From Panagrolaimus kolymaensis (Eukaryota > Nematoda > Chromadorea > Rhabditida > Panagrolaimidae): DNA of 64,000 nt. Made by a program: the position numbers and the translations under genes. Positions 47,382 to 64,000 of the stretch are shown here, piece after piece. The stretch is from positions 4,526,001 to 4,590,000 of the forward strand of contig JAJQJQ010000004.1 in assembly GCA_028622995.1 (NCBI GenBank). The letters are read 5' to 3'. The notes beneath the pieces are model-generated. The model had not been told where the DNA came from, made no database searches, and saw nothing but the letters and a program-made list of their open reading frames with translations. How positions within the stretch are numbered: position 1 is the stretch's first letter; the number at the start of each line of letters is the position of its first letter.

Positions 47382-50300
47382 CGTACCCCTCTCAACAATA
47401 TCGATTAAAGTTGGGCTTAACCCATTTATTTACTCGTATGTGTAAAGAAAATTGTGGTCAAAAAAATATTATTTATATTACGCTTTTTCTTGTACCTATT
47501 TTTTATTGTATCATTTTATTTTTCTTGTATTGAATACCTTTATTTACATGTATTGTTAATTTCTTTAACTTTGTTATTTGACAATAAAAAAATTCCACCA
47601 TTCTTTTCTTTCTTTTTACATAACACATTTAGTTTTTATTAAACAAAGGCAATAGATTTAAGGACAGTGTCCATCAAGTAAAAAACCCATAAACAAAACA
47701 AGGAAATTTATATGCTTTTTCATTGAAAAATAAATATCAGCATTGGTTCGCTTTTTTTAGATTTATTTTTATTGACAGAAGGTATTTGATGATCAAAACA
47801 ATGTTTGGTTCATGCTTTTTCAGATAAAAATTTTTTTTGCATTAACCATGTGACGGTTTATTTTATTTTTTTTTCTTTGTGATAAGTAACGGTTTTCGTT
47901 CGTGGGTTTGCGTCGAAAGTACAAACATTAAAGAATTCAATTTATATCCAAAATATTTAATTCTTATCTTGGTCAGTTTAGGACATTTTTGGTAGAACAT
48001 TTTTTGTTTCTTTTTGAAGTGATAGTATCACATTTAAAACAACTTTTAATTTTTTGGATTCCTCTTTCATATATTTAGCAACCAACCATTCAGATTCAGA
48101 CATTCATGAGTCTCATCATTTCCGGATGTCAGCAAGAACTATATTTAGCTTTTTTTTGTCTTTTTTTATTTAGAAGCGAACATTCTTTCTTTTGTTTCAT
48201 ACGTTTATTTGATGATAATTTTGGATTAGTCTTTTTGAATTTCACACGTGCAAAGCTTTTTTGTTTTTGCATCTTTCAAATTCTTCCAAAAATTTTTTTC
48301 TCTTAAAGACTATCGTTTACTGATAAAGAGCTTAACAATATAATGGCTTTTAATACCTCTTTTCAAACATAAATCGAAAAATTACATATAAACAACGTAT
48401 TTTTTTAGAAACATTCTTATATGTTTACACCATTGTGATGTTATTTTTAAGGAACTCGTTGGAGAATGTCTTTATTTTTTTGTTAAAACTATGAAGAAAG
48501 CTTTTTTGATTTTTTATGTTGATGACTCGATATTCCACCTTTTGAGAGGGTTTTTTTCTTCACAATTTTATAAAGCTTTTTTGGTACACTTGAAATCTTT
48601 AAAATAGCATTTAACTAAACATCGTGAGAATGGGAGCATTTTTAAAAATACTTCGCTCTGTCGAAGATGTTATTGAATGGGTAAAAAATAAAAACCAGAA
48701 AGTCAGAAAGGTAGTAGGATTTTGAGCTAAAATCGTCAAACAACATTTTTGGTTTTTTAGAAGCAATCACAGATACTGGTACTGGTGAGTAATTATAGCT
48801 TTAAAAACTGTGATAACAATTACTAAAAATTACTTGGAACAAAGACCGAATGATACCGAAAAACTTTTACATCGAAAGGATTATTCCTTGATTTTGCTTC
48901 AAGATTCACCGTTCCATTTGTTCTTGGTGCAAATGTGTTCCTTTTTTGTTTTTTGATTTAGACGAAACTCTTGAAATTATTATTTCTTGGGATTTTTTAT
49001 AATGCAAACATTTTGAGAAAAAATATATATTAGATTGTCAATAATCAAACTCCAAACACTTAATCTTCAAATAATATAATTTTTCTTCTGGTCCAATTTT
49101 TTTATTTGACATTTTTGTATCATTCCTTTTTATTTATTTATTATTTCTTCTTTCCTTCCTTAGTTATTACCAATTTCCGGTTCTTTTTTTTTTTGTTGTC
49201 ATTTTTTTGCAAGGAGTTTTCCAGTTTTATGACGTTCCAATACCTCGATGATGATGATGATTGCACTTACTTACTAACTCTCTTGATTGCGATGGCTGGC
49301 TCTTTGCTGACGCAATTGATCATACCTTCTTTTTTCTTCATAATTCTTTTCGAAGCTGTAACAAACAAAAAACTATAACAGTTTTTTTTGGATTGAACAT
49401 AAATATTTATTACTTTTTTGTTTTGTTTTTATTATTAATCAAAAACAATGGTGGATTATTCAGATATAAACTTGCTTGACTGTTTTTTCCCATTGTTTAT
49501 GACTTTTTTGTTTGTTTTTTCTGGGGGAAAAAGCGGCTAATTGTTTGTAGTTTAAAGAGCATTTGTTTTTTCAATTTTATTTTTCTATCTAACGTCTGTA
49601 TGTAAAAAAGAGTAACGCTATGGACTTTTTTAAAAGCAACCGCCACACGTAAGTATATAATCGTCTTCTATCCCCTTTCTCCTTCGCTTTCATCATCACC
49701 TACTTTTTGAACCGTCGAAGCTTGAAAATAAAAAAGAGTTAGGACATACATACATAATTTTTCTGGGCATAGTGGCCAGTAATTTTAAGAAATAATATAA
49801 GGTAAAAAAAGAGATAGAAATCAATCAGTTTTTTAAATTTTATTATTTTTGAAAAAGACTGATTGAGTTTATTTTTTCTTCAAGCATTTTCATTTTCCAT
49901 CATTTTTTTGTTGATTTTATACGAACACACAAGCTTTTCACGTGACAACCTTTTGTCATATTTTTCATAAAAGACTTGATCTTTCTTGTACATTATTTTG
50001 AGAAAACTATTTTTGAAAAGCTTTTTTCTCACGGTAAATTTTGATGGGAAAAAGATGATATAAAAGGTTATGAAAATCCTCCAAATTAGGTAGATGACTG
50101 AGTTAAATTCTTATATCTGACCAAAGTTTTGTAAATTAATTTATATATGTTCTAACAGTTATAAATTCCTTTTTTCTATTTCCTTTCAAACATTTTTGCT
50201 GATTCTCTAATTTTATTTTTATATTTAAATATGGCGCCGTCATAATGCTTCATTTTTTTAAATCTACATTCCGAAGCTTTTGAGCGATTGCTTTTTTCTT

Positions 50301-53300
50301 TTCTTTTTTTCTTCTTAAACGCTAGGGTTTATAAATGTGTAATGTTGTTTTTTTGTTTGTTTGAAAAAAAGAAAGAAATAAAACGGCAACCAAAAGGCTC
50401 GGTGCTAATGCAGTGCAACGAATTGCTTTTTTTTATAATCAACAATCATAAAAGCGTGATCGTGGTTGCAATGATTGCGGGGGTGGTTGATTTAGATATA
50501 AATGAATCATACTTTCAATAAGGGTTTTGGTTTGTCGAAGCATTAAGCATACTTTTGGATTGATTTATCCGTCCTGTACAGAGAAACTAAGCATATAATT
50601 TGTTTGAGAGTATCTAATTTATTTCACTTTTAACCTTTTCTATCTATCTGGCTTTAGCAATGTTAAAATATTTTATAACAATGTGGCTTTGAACCATTAA
50701 AAAGAAACTACAAGGCATTTATTTAAAAGCATTTCTTATTTTAGTTCCTCCTTAATTTTTGCTTCCTTTTTCTTTTCTTTTTTCTTTTTCTCTTTATTGC
50801 ATTCATTTTTATTTGATTGATAAATATCAACAACAACGCCAGCTTGCCTTAAAACGCAGCCGCTGCTTGTGTTTTGCATTTATTGTTTGGAATTTTGCTT
50901 TTCTATTTTTCTACCAATTCATTCATCTTCCTTTCCTTGGTTTTTTTCTTTTCAAAATCTTTTTAGCGTGAAACTTTTTTTGGTGAAAAAAGAGTTTGAA
51001 TGTTCCAAATCCAAAAAATTGAAATTTAACGATGCCTCAAACAAAAATAAAAGATAGTAGGCGTTTTTTGTCTTTCCTTTCTCTTATTTGTGGCGTGTTC
51101 ATGTTCTAAGTCAATAGTTTATTTTTTTGCACACTAGAAGAGAAAAAAATGCTGTTGCTCGATTAATCCGGTTCTATTTTATTTTTTCATGAAAAAATGC
51201 ATTTAAAAAAAAGCAGCCTTTTAAATTTTTATTTTGGAATTGAAGGACAAGTGGCTGCGTGAAGATTAGAAAGACGATTAAAATGCATGTAAGAAGTTTG
51301 TTGTTGTTGAAGCAGCTTTCAAGTTTGTAATTACACTTAATTTTTTTATTTCTATTGCTTTTGTTTTGGCTTTTTGCAGCAAGTGTGATTAATCTCAAAT
51401 AAGACAAATCTTTGGTTTCACAATTAAACATTTTTTTCTTTTCTTTGTTTTTACACTAGACTAAAGTTTTGGGGATTTTGTCAGCTGTAAAACGGATGGT
51501 TAGAATAAAATGCAAGAAAGAAGGCGATCAAAGTTTTAGCTCATTTTTCTTTTTAGTAAACGATGACAAAGAAAAAAATAAGCTTGAGACCTTTGGGAAA
51601 GGATAAAAGGGCATAGATCAGTGCAGAGTAACGGCTTTGATTCATACTTTTTGCTTTCATTTTTTTCCGATCGAGGGTCTATTTCATTCTTAGTAACAGT
51701 TAGTAAGCAGACGATGGAGAAAGCATGATGGTGCGACTTTTTTATAGTAAAATTGCAAGCGCTGAGTCATGCTCCTTCTTTCACATTGTCTCCATAGAAA
51801 AAGAAAAACCTTTATGAAAACACCGGAAGAATTTCCCCATCCTTTCATATGTTTTTAAACAGGTGTGTTATTTTAAGCACCACCGCCGCCACAGGAGGAG
51901 GCGATTTCATAAATGGTCTTTCCCCATTTTTTTCATTAAACAAAAAATACTAATATGAAATTCCTATTAATAATAACTTTTATTTTTTGATTTGATTTTT
52001 GAATTCTAACGTTCAAAACTTTAAAATAAAAACTTTAGTGGTTTTAAATTTTGAAAAATATTATTTTATTTTTTAATTGTGTTTTCCATTTTCTCAAGAT
52101 CAAAAATGAGTCTATATTCTTTACTCTTGCCTTTGACAGATTATTTAAATCCTTTTAATTTTTCAACTTGTCAATCATTCAAATAATAAAATTAAAAATT
52201 TATTTTTCCATCAAATTTCTAAACATTATTTAAACTTGTTTTTAAAATAAATTTTTATTTACCAAAATGCTCTAAAACAAAAATTTAATTCTATTGTGTC
52301 ACATCATTTTTTGAAATTTAAGACTAATCATTTTTTAAGGAAATATTTTAATATATTTTTTGGTAAAGCATTAAAAATTATTTTCTTTTTGTTTGTTTAC
52401 TTTTTCAAAATTTTTTTTATGCTTTCTTCCATATTTAGAAGGTTAAAGTTTTATTTCCATAATAATAATTATTTGTTAAATAAGATTTACTTTATTATTA
52501 TTACTTTTTTTCTTTAAATCTTTAGACTTTTTTAGTTGTTGTTTTTGCAGAAGATGCTTTTTTCGTAACTTTCTTTTTTTGTTTCTTTTAAAATTCGATT
52601 TTCATATTAGCGCTTTTACATACTTTTAAGTTTTTCCCTCTCCTTCTCGGCTGTCTGTGTGGACTTCTTCTTCTTATTTCCTCCTTTATTTTGTTTTTCA
52701 CCCTTCGCTTAATGAATGAAACAAGTCTAATCTTTGATCAACCGCTGCTAAAAAGCAAGCAGAAACCTTTTTTAAGCTGCTTCTCGTATTTGGGAACATT
52801 AAAAAGTTTTTTAATTTTGTAAAGAAATTCATTTTTTTCTTTTGATTTTAAATTTTATTAGCACTCTTTTGTTTCTAGACTAAAAAAGTTTATATCATCA
52901 CAAAAAAAAGTAATGTCCATCATGGTAGTAGACTAATAAATTACTACCTAAACCCCACGACGAGTGTCCGCAAGCAATTATGATAGTTTCAAATTTGTCT
53001 TCCACCAGATTTTTGTACAATCAAGGTTATTTTAAGGTCAATGAAGGGAAAAATATCCCCGTTTTTTTTGATGCTGCCTCATACTGCTAATTTTTCAAGG
53101 ACTTTGTTTTTAACTTTTTCTTTCTTACCAATTTTTTTTGTTGGGGTTTTTCTAAAACGTGGAAGTTTTTTTTCTCTTTCGTACAAAAAAATATAATAAG
53201 TTTTTTTTTCTTTCAATGTTATTGACTTCTTTTTTCTTATTATACATTTTTTTTGATGATGAGCATTTTGTGATTGGTGACTAACACCGATTTTTTGACC

Positions 53301-56300
53301 TCAATTTTTTTGTATTACAAGAAAAAAACGTGAGATTGAAAAAAGAGAGATGTTGAAAGAGGAAAAAACTTTTATGTAACAAAAAAAACTCAAAGAGGTT
53401 TTGTAATGTCAAAAAAAAGAACGCTACGTTAAAAAAAATTGGGATGATAAAAAGACAAATTTTTTAGGGTTTTTCTCTTCGTGAATATTTCTAAATTTAA
53501 TGGTTTTCTGTAAAATTTGTAAATGTTTATTTTAAAAAATACTGCTTAGAATTTTAGGCTTTTGTAAATTTAGATCTTCCAGCTCGTTTCTTAGCAGTTT
53601 TGCGGCAAGAGCCAATATTAAAAATCGTCGTAGATTTTACATGCACAAGGAAGCTAGTTTAAGCTCAATTATTGCTTCTGCTTTTTTTAAATATGCTTCC
53701 GTAAAAACAAAGAACTGCCATTTTCAAATCCCCTCGTCACTTCCCTAACTGACAAGTTTAAACTTTTTTAAAAAGCATTAAAAAATGGAAAAGTCTCTTT
53801 CTTGTCATTCAACCGACGACATTTCCCCGGATGTAACAATTTTTTTGGTTCATTTCACTTTTTGAAATATACGAAAAAAACAAGGAAAAAAACAGAGACT
53901 TTACTTTTTTCCCATGATGAAAAAGTCCAAAAAGTTTACAAACTTGAAAACTCAAATAAATGACGGACGACTTCGTGTGCGGTCGAATGAGTATGTTTCT
54001 TGCTTGCTTTGTTTTGCTTTGTCTTTTTCTTTTTCCATAATACTTTTTTATCTTGACAAGGAAAATATAAATAAAGAAAAGTGAGAAAAGGAGAAGACGA
54101 CAACATCGATAACTACTAACTAACGTTCATCTTCTTATTTCTCTTAAAACAACGGGAAAGAATAAAAATTAAAAAGAAGAAAACGAAAAAGAATGAAGGT
54201 GACAGCATTTGCTTCGAAAATAAAAAGTGTGGTGGTTGTTATGTTGTTCGTTTATATTTTGAGCCCCTTCGGAAAAAAAAAAGACAGGCTCCAATCAAGT
54301 CCTACGTTTTTCTTTCTTTCTTCCCCATATTTCTGCAGTGTTTGTGTGTTCGTTTATTTGCGTGTGCGTGTATGTATATTTTGAAAGCAGCCAGTCGCCG
54401 CCGCAAACGACAATACAACAAAAAAATAAAAATACGACAAATTTCGGACATTGTAAACGAAAATAAGAAAAAAGAGCAGAGAAATGAGAAGAGAAAGAAC
54501 TCCGGCAGTGTCGGTAGGCAGGCTGGCGGCTGGTTGCCGCATTAGTATTGATTGATTTTAGTGAAGAAAAATAAAATAAAGGGAGTGTAGCAACCAACCA
54601 ACCAGCCCAGTCAGTTAGTTGGTTTGTCGTCTAAAAAAGCTCTCTTTCTTTTTCCTTTTTTTTACTGGCTGACTGCAATGGACGCAATTTTTTACAATTG
54701 AAAAAAAGAGAAAAAAAATTTGCTACTGCTGTCCCTTTGCTGCTGCTGTTGCTGCCAGCTAGCAGCAGTAAATCTCCCCGAAAAAAAAGCTCGTGTTTAA
54801 GAGGTGTCTCCCCTAAAAAATATATTTCAGCTCGGGCAATATTAATATTAACTAACATTAAAGTTGTATACACTTTTTTGGTTCGATTTCTCTCTTCTTC
54901 TTTAAAAGTGCAATCATCAAAAAGAAATTCACTCGATGACTTCTTGAAAAAACGTTGAAGTTGGCGGCGATAAGCTAACGATGATGAGTTGTCTCTCTCT
55001 CTTTTTTTTTTTAACGGGCGTAAATCGATATTTTTTCTTAATCAATTTTCTATCGTTTTAAATCACCATTTTTTTAATGAATAAGCATGAAATTATACTT
55101 TGTTACGTGTTCCATTAAAAATCCCATTTTCTTTTTCGCTCTCTTTGGTGTTGCGGTTAAGAAATATGTATTAATTTTTTACCCTCGAATAAACCGGTCT
55201 TTTATAATATTTCTTTTCATTTTCTTGAATTAATGCATTCATAAGACCCAATAATTTTTAAGTCGTCTGTGGTCTTCTCTTTTTCCATCATCCATTTGTG
55301 ACTTTTTTTAACAAAAAAACCATAAAAAGCTTTTTTTTTCTTGGAAAAAAAGTACCGAGGCGAGTGACCATTTGAGTTGTCTTCTTCCCCCATATTTTGC
55401 GTTACTTGAAACTTCCATGTTTGCTTATACATACTTTTGAAATTCAAAGGACGTCTTTTTTTGCAGCAAACAATTTTTTTGTTTTCTCAATTTTCAATTC
55501 TCAAAAATTTTATTAGCTTTTTTTTCTGGAAATTTTATGCTTCTTTGGCACTTATTTTCTTGCGTCATTTGGAAGAAGCTCCGATTTTATTATTACTTAA
55601 TAAAATAAAATAAATAAAATCTAACTTTGAAGACAAGCAAGCAAATAGGGGTTGGTTGATCAATGCTCACGCTGAAGGCTGCCAATGCGTGGATTAGGAG
55701 GTGATGGGAATTATCGGTTGCTTTTTTCTATTTCGTTATTGACAATAAAGCTTTAATTGCCAACCGATTGAGTTTTTTGACTTACTTTTAAACTAGAAGC
55801 ATAATCGATGGTAAAAAAAAACTTTGAGAGGTTTTTGTATTCCAAATAGACCTCTTGACGAAAGAAACCATTTTTCTTTTGATTTATTTTAAAACCAATC
55901 ATTGCTTTTTAATGATTACTTAACGAATTTCCTGAGGAAAAACTGTTTGTATAAAACCCTTTTTTGCGAGGAGACTCTTTGATGCCTCCTTGAAACAACT
56001 TTTGCAAATGAGAATAAAAAATTAACCAAACACAACGTTTTGGGAAGCCTCTTTATTTTTATTTTTTTATTTTACCCCAACTATTTTTCTGAAACAATAG
56101 AGTATTTTAAAATATTAAATTTTTTGTTTCTATTTTGGTATGAATATATATGTATTTTAAAAAGAAAGCTATAAGTGAATTTACTATTATTTTTTTCGTT
56201 TACGTTTCAACCACAAACAATACAATATCTCTTCTTCGCTATTTACGTATGTGAAGATGTCATTGTTTGAAAAGCGAATTAAATATTTTCATGTGTTAAG

Positions 56301-56896
56301 AATCTACTGTATTTAAAAAAAGGCATATGTTTATAGTTTCGTCTTTCCGTTTAAGAACTCCTTTAATTAAAAAACATCCATCGCTGCAACCTAGAATTGA
56401 TTGTTGTTATTAATTTTAGAAACAGAGTTCTTTTATCTTTGCAGCTTTTTTTTCGTGAATAAACTGTATTTTTTTTACATCCATAGCTTCCGATCTTGTC
56501 TGCTGATTTGATTCGTCATTTTTTTAAAACCTTTGATCGTGATGGTAAATGATGATATAACACCTTTTCAAAACGCTTTTATTTACACGTGTTTCTTGTA
56601 ATTTTTATTTATTTAATGTTTATTCTTATTTTTTAGCGCCGAGTGCGATTATCGGCGGCCAACATACATTCATAACAATCAAGATTATTTCCTAACATAT
56701 TGCTCTGAACTGAATGATTTCAAGATTAAGATTTAACTATCGCTAACAACATTCTTATTTCTTTCTTTTTCATTCAACAAAGAAAACGAAAACTTTTTTG
56801 ACAAGCTGCGATTATAATATTCTCTGCTTATTTTGATTTTCTTCTTAAATTAACGATTCCGAAATAATTTTTGGTTTCGTTAATTAAAATTTAAAG
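47382..56896. other. 9.5 kb gene-poor region upstream of par-1
   Basis: Long AT-rich stretch with many T- and A-runs and scattered GC-richer patches (e.g. 51879-51905, 52948-52978, 54390-54540, 54727-54780). No gene of normal size found. A tiny two-exon frame lies at 48630-48826 (listed). Canonical splice-like pairs exist at 56487-56544 and 56637 onward (open frame LPILSADLIRHFFKTFDRD before the donor) and may be upstream exons of par-1, whose start codon is not visible. Best explained as 5' non-coding exons, introns and enhancers of that gene. Confidence 0.4.
48630..48826 (+). CDS. Possible small two-exon peptide gene
   Basis: ATG at 48630. Exon 1 (27 codons, MGAFLKILRSVEDVIEWVKN...) ends at a GTAGTAGG donor. 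After a 50 bp intron with a GGTTTTTTAG acceptor, exon 2 runs from 48761 to the TAA at 48826 (48 aa in total), unless a second donor GTGAGT at 48785 is used. The N-terminus is amphipathic and the middle is basic. Intron size and splice signals match real genes in the window, but the product is too short to recognise. It could also be a first exon of a longer transcript. Confidence 0.25.

Positions 56897-64000
<7,104 letters not shown>

Overview
The window is AT-rich eukaryotic DNA and almost certainly comes from a nematode. The genes are compact, with many introns of only 45-70 bp that end in T-rich TTTTAG or TTTCAG acceptors. The protein set fits a worm: PAR-1/MARK kinase, an i-type lysozyme close to Caenorhabditis ILYS proteins, a short-ectodomain adhesion-type GPCR, RGG-rich DEAD-box helicases, and an F-box family of the kind I associate with Panagrolaimidae. 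A free-living clade IV nematode is my best guess, but that is inference. All gene models were assembled by eye from reading frames and splice signals. Every multi-exon model called as intact keeps its frame across all junctions; the exceptions (a second helicase with an in-frame stop, and two transposon ORFs) are described as such.

Layout, left half. 0-5.8 kb: the 3' end of an acidic CaaX protein, a tandem pair of GNAT-like acetyltransferases, and an F-box-like gene. 5.9-10.3 kb: an SRPK-like kinase (minus) and a 7TM adhesion-type receptor (plus). 10.3-11.9 kb: intergenic DNA with a GC-rich island. 11.9-15.8 kb: a HAT-repeat/F-box-like composite gene and ALG12 (minus). 16.4-18.9 kb: three members of a small secreted-protein family, two of them head to head; a fourth lies at 31 kb. 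19.2-30.4 kb: a repeat block.

The repeat block is the most unusual part. Tandem ~1 kb units each carry a tRNA-like RNA polymerase III promoter on the minus strand, a variable 35-37 bp minisatellite built on the box GAGAACCG, and conserved small stem-loops. An older, diverged unit (19.2-21.16 kb) has the same architecture with a different minisatellite. At one unit junction a 2315 bp Helitron has inserted exactly between A and T. The empty site can be read at other junctions. It encodes a Helitron N-terminal replicator fragment and an RPA-like OB-fold protein, but no visible HUH nuclease or helicase.

Right half. 31-37.2 kb: a secreted-family member, an i-type lysozyme, a Ly6-like GPI-anchored protein, a small membrane protein and an acidic protein. 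38.9-47.4 kb: two tandem RGG/proline-rich DEAD-box helicases with unusual motif VI. The second has an in-frame TGA, and a 247 bp foldback MITE lies between them. 47.4-56.9 kb is gene-poor and probably regulatory or 5' non-coding DNA of the par-1 gene, which runs off the right edge.
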